This document shows positions 27,841 to 38,536 of a stretch of DNA of 64,000 bases, piece by piece (the first letter of the stretch is position 1; every line of letters starts with the position of its first letter). A model generated the notes under the pieces. The model had not been told where the DNA came from and did not search any database. It worked only from the letters and a program-made list of their open reading frames with translations. The translations under genes were made by a program, and so were the position numbers. This DNA is from Lutraria lutraria (Eukaryota > Mollusca > Bivalvia > Venerida > Mactridae), in contig OZ026835.1 in NCBI GenBank assembly GCA_964023205.1, positions 24,751,817 through 24,815,816 on the forward strand, in the 5' to 3' direction.

Positions 27841-29030
27841 ATGTAATTCGGTAATGCAAGTACATCAATGTACATGCACCAACATACTATTATACTTACT
27901 CACCTAATTATATGTATACTGATTCACCATGTGTCCGACTTACATACATATGTAACCGTCTATATAATTGATATTAAAACAAATTGTTACTTTAACACAC
28001 GCGCTGCTTATGGAATTCACAGTAAGATACCTACGTACCATATGCACATTGCCGCCAACGACAACAACCCAACACGCAATGATAACACTATACAGCAGCC
28101 TTGATTGGTAGATAGTGCAACATATCAAACTAAAGCCATACGGCTGGTTTCGTTACAGTAACCCCACGTGAAATGCGATTAACAATCGCTATTATTGCAG
28201 AAATGAATATTAATTAATGCAAAACGTACACAATGCGCTGTTTCTATTTCATTTAAATTGCAAGAAACAAACTCCAAGCGATTGCGGAACTGTTTGAAGC
28301 CTGCATAACACTAACGAATGAAAAAAGAAAGAAAACAAAAAGATCCGTGGCCGGCCTCGAACCCGCCACAAAAAGTCTGCCTGTCTCGAAAGCTTTCAAT
28401 GTCCGACGCTTTACCGACTGCGCCATAGCGGCACACTGTCTGACGAGAATCGGAACATATATATCAAGATTTTTGTGCACGTGTTCGGTTGAGTGGTTTC
28501 ATATTACTGTAAACTTGGCAAGTTTTACGATATCAGAAATTACTGTAAGAGACAAACATAATATATGACAAAAACATCCATTTCCCTTGGTGTCCTTGAT
28601 GCTCGGTGGGTGCGTTTCCTATACGTAATTGGGTTACTTCCCTTTGTCGATGATGCACGTTTATGCGTGTTCGTTACCTTCAGGGTGTGATAAAAATGAG
28701 CGCATATTACCAAATATAAATCGACTCGACTGAATGCAATCTAAGAATGTGAAAACGAAGGAATGACATTTCAATAAAGTCGTCTTCTTACACATACCCA
28801 TGCTTATATAGTTTTTACCTAGCATGGGGCGTAGTGGGTGTTTGACACAAGACGGTCCCCAAATCAGTGGGACAGTTCTCTCCGCATATGCTTACTTACA
28901 TTCTTAATTTGTTAAGTTCGCAAATATATGAAACACAATTTCAACGCGGTGCCTGGTCTCCCTCATTCAATTTGGAATTGTTCTGCGATTAATCGGTTCC
29001 ACTATTCTCAGACTGATAGTTTTTAAATAA
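27841..29030 (+). repeat. Satellite unit 24 (1,190 bp)
   Basis: Module 28342-28434 with gtctgcctg and an interrupted downstream T run. Markers: atgtaattcgg, tggtagatag, aaactccaag, tatagttttta, gacggtcccc. Confidence 0.95.
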
Positions 29031-29049
29031 ATGCAATTCGGTAATGCAA

Positions 29050-29063
29050 GTACATCAATGTAC
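29050..29063. repeat. Short inverted repeat GTACAT-CA-ATGTAC
   Basis: Perfect 6-bp arms with a two-base spacer near the start of unit 25, conserved in nearly all units. Unit 4-type and other variants rarely touch it; units 5 and 7 have aatgcaactac, which changes the first arm. It could be a protein-binding dyad; no family is recognised. Confidence 0.6.
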
Positions 29064-29129
29064 ATGCACCAACATACTATTATACTTACTCACCTAATTA
29101 TATGTATACTGATTCACCATGTGTCCGAC

Positions 29130-29145
29130 TTACATACATATGTAA
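29130..29145. repeat. Short inverted repeat TTACAT-ACAT-ATGTAA
   Basis: Perfect 6-bp arms around a 4-base spacer. Units 9, 13, 17, 19, 21, 32, 35 and 36 carry two changes, gacataca at the left arm and atgttacc at the right arm. The two changes travel together and mark one subtype. Units 48 and 50 have only the left change. Confidence 0.6.
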
Positions 29146-29341
29146 CCGTCTATATAATTGATATTAAAACAAATTGTTACTTTAACACACGCGCTGCTTA
29201 TGGAATTCACAGTAAGATACCTACGTACCATATGCACATTGCCGCCAACGACAACAACCCAACACGCAATGATAACACTATACAGCAGCCTTGATTGGTA
29301 CATAGTGCAACATATCAAACTAAAGCCATACGGCTGGTTTC

Positions 29342-29352
29342 GTTACAGTAAC
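29342..29352. repeat. Short inverted repeat GTTAC-A-GTAAC
   Basis: Perfect 5-bp arms around one base. Present in all units except unit 11, where cgttccag replaces cgttacag. Confidence 0.6.
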
Positions 29353-29509
29353 CCCACGTGAAATGCGATTAACAATCGCTATTATTGCAGAAATGAATAT
29401 TAATTAATGCAAACGTACACAATGCGCTGTTTCTATTTCATTTAAATTGCAAGAAACAAACGCCAAGCGATTGCGGAACTGTTTGAAGCCTGCATAACAC
29501 TAACGAATG

Positions 29510-29529
29510 AAAAAAGAAAGAAAAAAAAA
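29510..29529 (-). terminator. T-rich run downstream of the tRNA-like module (candidate Pol III terminator)
   Basis: On the minus strand the module is followed directly by a run of nine T and then CTTTCTTTTTTC. Runs of four or more T on the non-template strand terminate Pol III, so a transcript started at this promoter would end here if it passed the internal T5. The same tract exists in every unit with slightly different lengths. Units 24 and 37 have it interrupted (aaaacaaaaa on the plus strand), and unit 50 has an extra gaaa step. Read on the plus strand the same tract is an A-rich run, so it could instead be an old retroposon tail. Confidence 0.6.
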
Positions 29530-29622
29530 GATCCGTGGCCGGCCTCGAACCCGCCACAAAAAGTCTGTCTGTCTCGAAAGCTTTCAATGTCCGACGCTTT
29601 ACCGACTGCGCCATAGCGGCAC
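29530..29622 (-). pseudogene. tRNA-like Pol III module, majority form (representative, unit 25)
   Basis: Read on the minus strand, this 93-nt module starts GTGCCGCTA and contains an A box TGGCGCAGTCGG (29602-29613) matching the Pol III consensus TRGCNNAGYNGG, and a B box GGTTCGAGGCC (29541-29551) matching GGTTCGANNCC, with 50 nt between them. A D-stem can be drawn (GCGC with GCGT, around the loop AGTCGGTAAA). The T-arm GCGGG-TTCGAGG-CCGGC has one mismatch. The strands flanking the D- and T-arms (GCCGCTA and CACGGAT) do not pair as an acceptor stem, and no register gives a good anticodon stem. A loop with GAA or TGA as anticodon is possible, so no isotype is assigned. A TTTTT run (29558-29562 on the plus strand as A5) lies between the boxes. 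Best read as a tRNA-derived pseudogene or SINE-head-like Pol III promoter. Equivalent copies occur in all 53 complete units; their coordinates are under each unit. Confidence 0.8.
29563..29585. repeat. GTCT triplet repeat followed by the palindrome GAAAGCTTTC
   Basis: Between the A and B boxes the plus strand has three GTCT repeats (29563-29574) and then the perfect 10-base palindrome GAAAGCTTTC (29576-29585). Units 26, 38 and 41 have lost six bases here, which explains their 1,183-bp length. The palindrome sits where an anticodon arm would be in a tRNA. Confidence 0.7.
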
Positions 29623-30218
29623 ACTGTCTGACGAGAATCGGAACATATATATCAAGATTTTTGTGCACGTGTTCGGTTGAGTGGTTTCATATTACTGTAA
29701 ACTTGGCAAGTTTTACGATATCAGAAATTACTGTAAGAGACAAACATAATATATGACAAAAACATCCATTTCCCTTGGTGTCCTTGATGCTCGGTGGGTG
29801 CGTTTCCTATACGTAATTGGGTTACTTCCCTTTGTCGATGATGCACGTTTATGCGTGTTCGTTACCTTCAGGGTGTGATAAAAATGAGCGCATATTACCA
29901 AATATAAATCGACTCGACTGAATGCAATCTAAGAATGTGAAAACGAAGGAATGACATTTCAATAAAGTCGTCTTCTTACACATACCCATGCTTATATAGT
30001 TCCTACCTAGCATGGGGCGTAGTGGGTGTTTGACACAAGACGGCCCCCAAATCAGTGGGACAGTTCTGTCCGCATATGCTTACTTACATTCTTAATTTGT
30101 TAAGTTCGCAAATATATGAAACACAATTTCAACGCGGTGCCTGGTCTCCCTCATTCAATTTGGAATTGTTCTGCGATTAATCGGTTCCACAATTCTCAGA
30201 CTGATAGTTTTTAAATAA
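29623..30218. other. Non-coding part of the unit after the module (representative)
   Basis: About 600 bp of AT-rich sequence with no protein or RNA gene that I recognise. It carries most of the subtype-diagnostic sites: aaacataat or aaacaat, gtaattggg variants, gaatgtg, gaatttg or gaatgtc, tatagttcc or tacagttcc, ctctccg or ctgtccg, cactattctc, cacaattctc or cacttttctc. A weak plus-strand A-box-like string (30015-30026) and a T5 (30208-30212) are discussed in the findings. Confidence 0.7.
29663..29671. other. Overlapping GTGCAC and CACGTG palindromes
   Basis: GTGCAC and the E-box-like CACGTG overlap about 40 bp upstream of the minus-strand tRNA-like module. Conserved in the array apart from unit 51 (gtgcacctg). 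CACGTG is a common bHLH site, but a six-base match is weak evidence for a real site. Confidence 0.35.
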
Positions 30219-31401
30219 ATGTAATTCGGTAATGCAAGTACATCAATGTACATGCACCAACATACTATTATACTTACTCACCTAATTATATGTATACTGA
30301 TTCACCATGTGTCCGACTTACATACATATGTAACCGTCTATATAATTGATATCAAAACAAATTGTTACTTTAACACACGCGCTGCTTGTGGAATTCACAG
30401 TAAGATACCTACGTACCATATGCACATTGCCGCCAACGACAACAACCCAACACGCAATGATAACACTATACAGCAGCCTTGATTGGTACATAGTGCAACA
30501 TATCAAACTAAAGCCATACGGCTGGTTTCGTTACAGTAACCCCACGTGAAATGCGATTAACAATCGCTATTATTGCAGAAATGAATATTAATTAATGCAA
30601 AACGTACACAATGCGCTGTTTCTATTTCATTTAAATTGCAAGAAACAAACGCCAAGCGATTGCGGAACTGTTTGAAGCCTGCATAACACTAACGAATGAA
30701 AAAAGAAAGAAAAAAAAAGATCCGTGGCCGGCCTCGAACCCGCCACAAAAAGTCTGTCGAAAGCTTACAATGTCTGACGCTTTACCGACTGCGCCATAGC
30801 GGCACACTGTCTGACGAGAATCGGAACATATATATCAAGATTTTTGTGCACGTGTTCGGTTGAGTGGTTTCATATTACTGTAAACTTGGCAAGTTTTACG
30901 ATATCAGAAATTACTGTAAGAGACAAGCATAATATATGACAAAAACATCCATTTCCCTTGGTGTCCTTGATGCTCGGTGGGTGCGTTTCCTATACGTAAT
31001 TGGGTTACTTCCCTTTGTCGATGATGCACGTTTATGCGTGTTCGATACCCTCAGGGTGTGATAAAAATGAGAGCATATTACCAAATATAAATCGACTCGA
31101 CTGAATGCAATCTAAGAATGTGAAAACGAAGGAATGACATTTCAATAAAGTCGTCTTCTTACACATACCCATGCTTATATAGTTCCTACCTAGCATGGGG
31201 CGTAGTGGGTGTTTGACACAAGACGGCCCCCAAATCCGTGGGACAGTTCTGTCCGCATATGCTTACTTACATTCTTAATTTGTTAAGTTCGCAAATATAT
31301 GCAACACAATTTCAACGCGGTGCCTGGTCTCCCTCATTCAATTTGGAATTGTTTTGCGATTAATCGGTTCCACTATTCTCAGACTGATAGTTTTTAAATA
31401 A
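30219..31401 (+). repeat. Satellite unit 26 (1,183 bp)
   Basis: Module 30719-30805, 87-nt class. Markers: atgtaattcgg, gatatcaaaac, gcttgtgg, acaagcat, gataccctc, gagagcat, atccgtggg, atatgcaacac, ttgttttgcg. Confidence 0.95.
30719..30805 (-). pseudogene. tRNA-like module, 87-nt deletion class (representative, unit 26)
   Basis: Six bases are missing from the GTCT repeat between the boxes and the D-arm side reads tgtctgacgc. Also in units 38 (44986-45072) and 41 (48546-48632). A and B boxes remain. Unit 26 alone also has gcttacaatg for gctttcaatg, which breaks the palindrome. Confidence 0.7.
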
Positions 31402-32590
31402 ATGCAATTCGGTAATGCAAGTACATCAATGTACATGCACCAACATACTATTATACTTACTCACCTAATTATATGTATACTGATTCACCATGTGTCCGAC
31501 TTACATACATATGTAACCGTCTATATAATTGATATTAAAACAAATTGTTACTTTAACACACGCGCTGCTTATGGAATTCACAGTAAGATACCTACGTACC
31601 ATATGCACATTGCCGCCAACGACAACAACCCAACACGCAATGATAACACTATACAGCAGCCTTGATTGGTACATAGTGCAACATATCAAACTAAAGCCAT
31701 ACGGCTGGTTTCGTTACAGTAACCCCACGTGAAATGCGATTAACAATCGCTATTATTGCAGAAATGAATATTGATTAATGCAAAACGTACACAATGCGCT
31801 GTTTCTATTTCATTTAAATTGCAAGAAACAAACGCCAAGCGATTGCGGAACTGTTTGAAGCCTGCATAACACTAACGAATGAAAAAAGAAAGAAAAAAAA
31901 AGATCCGTGGCCGGCCTCGAACCCGCCACAAAAAGTCTGTCTGTCTCGAAAGCTTTCAATGTCCGACGCTTTACCGACTGCGCCATAGCGGCACACTGTC
32001 TGACGAGAATCGGAACATATATATCAAGATTTTTGTGCACGTGTTCGGTTGAGTGGTTTCATATTACTGTAAACTTAGCAAGTTTTACGATATCAGAAAT
32101 TACTGTAAGAGACAAACATTATATATGACAAAAACATCCATTTCCCTTGGTGTCCTTGATGCTCGGTGGGTGCGTTTCCTATACGTAATTGGGTTACTTC
32201 CCTTTGTCGATGATGCACGTTTATGCGTGTTCGTTACCTTCAGGGTGTGATAGAAATGAGCGCATATTACCAAATATAAATCGACTCGACTGAATGCAAT
32301 CTAAGAATGTGAAAACGAAGGAATGACATTTCAATAAAGTCGTCTTCTTACACATACCCATGCTTATATAGTTCCTACCTAGCATGGGGCGTAGTGGGTG
32401 TTTGACACAAGACGGCCCCCAAATCAGTGGGACAGTTCTCTCCGCATATGCTTACTTACATTCTTAATTTGTTAAGTTCGCAAATATATGAAACACAATT
32501 TCAACGCGGTGCCTGGTCTCCCTCATTCAATTTGGAATTGTTCTGCGATTAATCGGTTCCACTATTCTCAGACTGATAGTTTTTAAATAA
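31402..32590 (+). repeat. Satellite unit 27 (1,189 bp)
   Basis: Module 31902-31994, majority class. Markers: attgattaatg, cttagcaag, private aacattatatatg, gatagaaatg. Confidence 0.95.
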
Positions 32591-33778
32591 ATGCAATTCG
32601 GTAATGCAAGTACATCAATGTACATGCACCAACATACTATTATACTTACTCACCTAATTATATGTATACTGATTCACCATGTGTCCGACTTACATACATA
32701 TGTAACCGTCTATATAATTGATATTAAAACAAATTGTTACTTTAACACACGCGCTGCTTATGGAATTCACAGTAAGATACCTACGTACCATATGCACATT
32801 GCCGCCAACGACAACAACCCAACACGCAATGATAACACTATACAGCAGCCTTGATTGGTACATAGTGCAACATATCAAACTAAAGCCATACGCCTTTCGT
32901 TACAGTAACCCCACGTGAAATGCGATTAACAATCGCTATTATTGCAGAAATGAATATTAATTAATGCAAAACGTACACAATGCGCTGTTTCTATTTCATT
33001 TAAATTGCAAGAAACAAACGCCAAGCGATTGCGGAACTGTTTGAAGCCTGCATAACACTAACGAATGAAAAAAGAAAGAAAAAAAAAAAGATCCGTGGCC
33101 GTCCTCGAACCCGCCACAAAAAGTCTGTCTGTCTCGAAAGCTTTCAATGTCCGACGCTTTACCGACTGCGCCATAGCGGCACACTGTCTGACGAGAATCG
33201 GAACATATATATCAAGATTTTTGTGCACGTGTTCGGTTGAGTGGTTTCATATTACTGTAAACTTGGCAAGTTTTACGATATCAGAAATTACTGTAAGAGA
33301 CAAACATAATATATGACAAAAACATCCATTTCCCTTGGTGTCCTTGATGCTCGGTGGGTGCGTTTCCTATACATAATTGGGTTACTTCCCTTTGTCGATG
33401 ATGCACGTTTATGCGTGTTCGTTACCTTCAGGGTGTGATAAAAATGAGCGCATATTACCAAATATAAATCGACTCGACTGAATGCAATCTAAGAATGTGA
33501 AAACGAAGGAATGACATTTCAATAAAGTCGTCTTCTTACACATACCCATGCTTATATAGTTTTTACCTAGCATGGGGCGTAGTGGGTGTTTGACACAAGA
33601 CGGCCCCCAAATCAGTGGGACAGTTCTCTCCGCATATGCTTACTTACATTCTTAATTTGTTAAGTTCGCAAATATATGAAACACAATTTCAACGCGGTGC
33701 CTGGTCTCCCTCATTCAATTTGGAATTGTTCTGCGATTAATCGGTTCCACTATTCTCAGACTGATAGTTTTTAAATAA
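32591..33778 (+). repeat. Satellite unit 28 (1,188 bp)
   Basis: Module 33090-33182, B-box mutant class. Markers: catacgcctttcg, tatacataatt, tatagttttta. Confidence 0.95.
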
Positions 33779-34966
33779 ATGCAATTCGGTAATGCAAGTA
33801 CATCAATGTACATGCACCAACATACTATTATACTTACTCACCTAATTATATGTATACTGATTCACCATGTGTCCGACTTACATACATATGTAACCGTCTA
33901 TATAATTGATATTAAAACAAATTGTTACTTTAACACACGCGCTGCTTATGGAATTCACAGTAAGATACCTACGTACCATATGCACATTGCCGCCAACGAC
34001 AACAACCCAACACGCAATGATAACACTATACAGCAGCCTTGATTGGTACATAGTGCAACATATCAAACTAAAGCCATACGGCTGGTTTCGTTACAGTAAC
34101 CCCACGTGAAATGCGATTAACAATCGCTATTATTGCAGAAATGAATATTAATTAATGCAAACGTACACAATGCGCTGTTTCTATTTCATTTAAATTGCAA
34201 GAAACAAACGCCAAGCGATTGCGGAACTGTTTGAAGCCTGCATAACACTAACGAATGAAAAAAGAAAGAAAAAAAAAGATCCGTGACCGGCCTCGAACCC
34301 GCCACAAAAAGTCTGTCTGTCTCGAAAGCTTTCAATGTCCGACGCTTTACCGACTGCGCCATAGCGGCACACTGTCTGACGAGAATCGGAACATATATAT
34401 CAAGATTTTTGTGCACGTGTTCGGTTGAGTGGTTTCATATTACTGTAAACTTGGCAAGTTTTACGATATCAGAAATTACTGTAAGAGACAAACATAATAT
34501 ATGACAAAAACATCCATTTCCCTTGGTGTCCTTGATGCTCGGTGGGTGCGTTTCCTATACGTAATTGGGTTACTTCCCTTTGTCGATGATGCACGTTTAT
34601 GCGTGTTTGTTACCTTCAGGGTGTGATAAAAATGAGCGCATATTACCAAATATAAATCGACTCGACTGAATGCAATCTAAGAATGTCAAAACGAAGGAAT
34701 GACATTTCAATAAAGTCGTCTTCTTACACATACCCATGCTTATATAGTTCCTACCTAGCATGGGGCGTAGTGGGTGTTTGACACAAGACGGCCCCCAAAT
34801 CAGTGGGACAGTTCTGTCCGCATATGCTTACTTACATTCTTAATTTGTTAAGTTCGCAAATATATGAAACACAATTTCAACGCGGTGCCTGGTCTCCCTC
34901 ATTCAATTTGGAATTGTTCTGCGATTAATCGGTTCCACAATTCTCAGACTGATAGTTTTTAAATAA
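33779..34966 (+). repeat. Satellite unit 29 (1,188 bp)
   Basis: Module 34278-34370 with gtgaccgg. Counterpart of unit 14: gaatgtcaaaac, ttctgtccg, cacaattctc. Confidence 0.95.
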
Positions 34967-36156
34967 ATGTAATTCGGTAATGCAAGTACATCAATGTACA
35001 TGCACCAACATACTGTTATACTTACTCACCTAATTATATGTATACTGATTCACCATGTGTCCGACTTACATACATATGTAACCGTCTATATAATTGATAT
35101 TAAAACAAATTGTTACTTTAACACACGCGCTGCTTATGGAATTCACAGTAAGATACCTACGTACCATATGCACATTGCCGCCAACGACAACAACCCAACA
35201 CGCAATGATAACACTATACAGCAGCCTTGATTGGTACATAGTGCAACATATCAAACTAAAGCCATACGGCTGGTTTCGTTACAGTAACCCCACGTGAAAT
35301 GCGATTAACAGTCGCTATTATTGCAGAAATGAATATTAATTAATGCAAAACGTACACAATGCGCTGTTTCTATTTCATTTAAATTGCAAGAAACAAACGC
35401 CAAGCGATTGCGGAACTGTTTGAAGCCTGCATAACACTAACGAATGAAAAAAGAAAGAAAAAAAAAAGATCCGTGGCCGGCCTCGAACCCGCCACAAAAA
35501 GTCTGTCTGTCTCGAAAGCTTTCAATGTCCCACGCTTTACCGACTGCGCCATAGCGGCACACTGTCTGACGAGAATCGGAACATATATATCAAGATTTTT
35601 GTGCACGTGTTCGGTTGAGTGGTTTCATATTACTGTAAACTTGGCAAGTTTTACGATATCAGAAATTACTGTAAGAGACAAACATAATATATGACAAAAA
35701 CATCCATTTCCCTTGGTGTCCTTGATGCTCAGTGAGTGCGTTTCCTATACGTAATAGGGTTACTTCCCTTTGTCGATGATGCACGTTTATGCGTTTTTGT
35801 TACCTTCAGGGTGTGATAAAAATGAGCGCATATTACCAAATATAAATCGACTCGACTGAATGCAATCTAAGAATGTGAAAACGAAGGAATGACATTTCAA
35901 TAAAGTCGTCTTCTTACACATACCCATGCTTATATAGTTCCTACCTAGCATGGGGCGTAGTGGGTGTTTGACACAAGACGGCCCCCAAATCAGTGGGACA
36001 GTTCTCTCCGCATATGCTTACTTACATTCTTAATTTGTTAAGTTCGCAAATATATGAAACACAATTTCAACGCGGTGCCTGGTCTCCCTCATTCAATTTG
36101 GAATTGTTCTGCGATTAATCGGTTCCACTATTCTCAGACTGATAGTTTTTAAATAA
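34967..36156 (+). repeat. Satellite unit 30 (1,190 bp)
   Basis: Module 35468-35560 with tgtcccacgc. Counterpart of unit 15, with private tactgttata and aacagtcgc. Confidence 0.95.
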
Positions 36157-37347
36157 ATGCAATTCGGTAATGCAAGTACATCAATGTACATGCACCAACA
36201 TACTATTATACTTACTCACCTAATTATATGTATACTGATTCACCATGTGTCCGACTTACATACATATGTAACCGTCTATATAATTGATATTAAAACAAAT
36301 TGTTACTTTAACACACGCGCTGCTTATGGAATTCACAGTAAGATACCTACGTACCATATGCACATTGCCGCCAACGACAACAACCCAACACGCAATGATA
36401 ACACTATACAGCAGCCTTGATTGGTACATAGTGCAACATATCAAACTAAAGCCATACGGCTGGTTTCGTTACAGTAACCCCACGTGAAATGCGATTAACA
36501 ATCGCTATTATTGCAGAAATGAATATTAATTAATGCAAAACGTACACAATGCGCTGTTTCTATTTCATTTAAATTACAAGAAACAAACGCCAAGCGATTG
36601 CGGAACTGTTTGAAGCCTGCATAACACTAACGAATGAACAAAGAAAGAAAAAAAAAAAGATCCGTGGCCGGCCTCGAACCCGCCACAAAAAGTCTGTCTG
36701 TCTCGAAAGCTTTCAATGTCCGACGCTTTACCGACTGCGCCATAGCGGCACACTGTCTGACGAGAATCGGAACATATATATCAAGATTTTTGTGCACGTG
36801 TTCGGTTGAGTGGTTTCATATTACTGTAAACTTGGCAAGTTTTACGATATCAGAAATTACTGTAAGAGACAAACATAATATATGACAAAAACATCCATTT
36901 CCCTTGGTGTCCTTGATGCTCGGTGGGTGCGTTTCCTATACGTAATTGGGTTACTTCCCTTTGTCGATGATGCACGTTTATGCGTGTTCGTTACCTTCAG
37001 GGTGTGATAAAAATGAGCGCATATTACCAAATATAAATCGACTCGACTGAATGCAATCTAAGAATTTGAAAACGAAGGAATGACATTTCAATAAAGTCGT
37101 CTTCTTACACATACCCATGCTTATATAGTTCCTACCTAGCATGGGGCGTATTGGGTGTTTGACACAAGACGGCCCCCAAATCAGTGGGACAGTTCTCTCC
37201 GCATATGCTTACTTACATTCTTAATTTGTTAAGCTCGCAAATATATGAAACACAATTTCAACGCGGTGCCTGGTCTCCCTCATTCAATTTGGAATTGTTC
37301 TGCGATTAATCGGTTCCACTATTCTCAGACTGATAGTTTTTAAATAA
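36157..37347 (+). repeat. Satellite unit 31 (1,191 bp)
   Basis: Module 36659-36751, majority class. Counterpart of unit 16 (cgtattggg, gaatttgaaaac) but with tttggaattg. Confidence 0.95.
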
Positions 37348-38536
37348 ATGCAATTCGGTAATGCAAGTACATCAATGTACATGCACCAACATACTATTAT
37401 ACTTACTCACCTAATTATATGTATACTGATTCACCATGTGTCCGACATACATACATATGTTACCGTCTATATAATTGATATTAAAACAAATTGTTACTTT
37501 AACACACGCGCTGCTTATGGAATTCACAGTAAGATACCTACGTACCATATGCACATTGCCGCCAACGACAACAACCCAACACGCAATGATAACACTATAC
37601 AGCAGCCTTGATTGGTACATAGTGCAACATATCAAACTAAAGCCATACGGCTGGTTTCGTTACAGTAACCCCACGTGAAATGCGATTAACAATCGCTATT
37701 ATTGCAGAAATGAATATTAATTAATGCAAAACGTACACAATGCGCTGTTTCTATTTCATTTAAATTGCAAGAAACAAACGCCAAGCGATTGCGGAACTGT
37801 TTGAAGCCTGCATAACACTAACGAATGAAAAAAGAAAGAAAAAAAAAGATCCGTGGCGGGCCTCGAACCCGCCACAAAAGGTCTGTCTGTCTCGAAAGCT
37901 TTCAATGTCCGACGCTTTACCGACTGCGCCATAGCGGCACACTGTCTGACGAGAATCGGAACATATATATCAAGATTTTTGTGCACGTGTTCGGTTGAGT
38001 GGTTTCATATTACTGTAAACTTGGCAAGTTTTACGATATCAGAAATTACTGTAAGAGACAAACATAATATATGACAAAAACATCCATTTCCCTTGGTGTC
38101 CTTGATGCTCGGTGGGTGCGTTTCCTATACGTAATTGGGTTACTTCCCTTTGTCGATGATGCACGTTTATGCGTGTTCGTTACCTTCAGGGTGTGATAAA
38201 AATGAGCGCATATTACCAAATATAAATTGACTCTACTGAATGCAATCTAAGAATGTGAAAACGAAGGAATGACATTTCATTAAAGTCGTCTTCTTACACA
38301 TACCCATGCTTATACAGTTCCTACCTAGCATGGGGCGTAGTGGGTGTTTGACACAAGACGGCCCCCAAATCAGTGGAACAGTTCTCTCCGCATATGCTTA
38401 CTTACATTCTTAATTTGTTAAGTTCGCAAATATATGAAACACAATTTCAACGCGGTGCCTGGTCTCCCTCATTCAATTTGGAATTGTTCTGCGATTAATC
38501 GGTTCCACTATTCTCAGACTGATAGTTTTTAAATAA
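37348..38536 (+). repeat. Satellite unit 32 (1,189 bp)
   Basis: Module 37848-37940, perfect T-stem class. Counterpart of unit 17, with private agtggaacag. Confidence 0.95.

Larger units (their letters stand above)
29031..29509. other. Non-coding part of the unit before the module (representative)
   Basis: About 480 bp with three short dyads and no convincing gene. An 87-codon frame opens at 29031 and recurs in most units, but in seven units (15, 24, 26, 30, 37, 38, 41) the landmark is atgtaattcgg, which puts a stop straight after the ATG. In unit 49 a one-base deletion shifts the frame. It is therefore not treated as a gene. Confidence 0.7.
29031..30218 (+). repeat. Satellite unit 25 (1,188 bp), close to majority
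   Basis: Module 29530-29622, majority class. Used as the representative unit for the sub-features. Markers: gcaaacgtac, ttctgtccg, cacaattctc. Confidence 0.95.
33779..38536 (+). repeat. Four-unit block, copy 2 (matches 15943-20700)
   Basis: Differences from copy 1 that I noticed: tactgttata and aacagtcgc in unit 30, gaagcctg for gacgcctg and tttggaattg for ttttgaattg in unit 31, agtggaacag in unit 32. Confidence 0.85.

Noticed and set aside
29338..29355. A CENP-B box
   Set aside because: tttcgttacagtaacccc matches the TTCG and central A of the 17-bp motif but has AACC in place of CGGG.
29654..29662. TATA-like strings upstream of the module and elsewhere (atatatat, tatataatt)
   Set aside because: Such strings are expected by chance in this AT-rich sequence, and none sits at a distance that supports a particular start.
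29961..29966. AATAAA polyadenylation signals
   Set aside because: AATAAA occurs at this site and in the landmark-adjacent aaataaatg, but with no coding or transcript context in AT-rich DNA the match has no weight.
29031..30218. A hammerhead ribozyme, as known from some satellite DNAs
   Set aside because: The core CTGATGA with a following GAAA was sought on both strands. Only ctgatag on the plus strand and CTGATTT on the minus strand occur, without the required partner segments.
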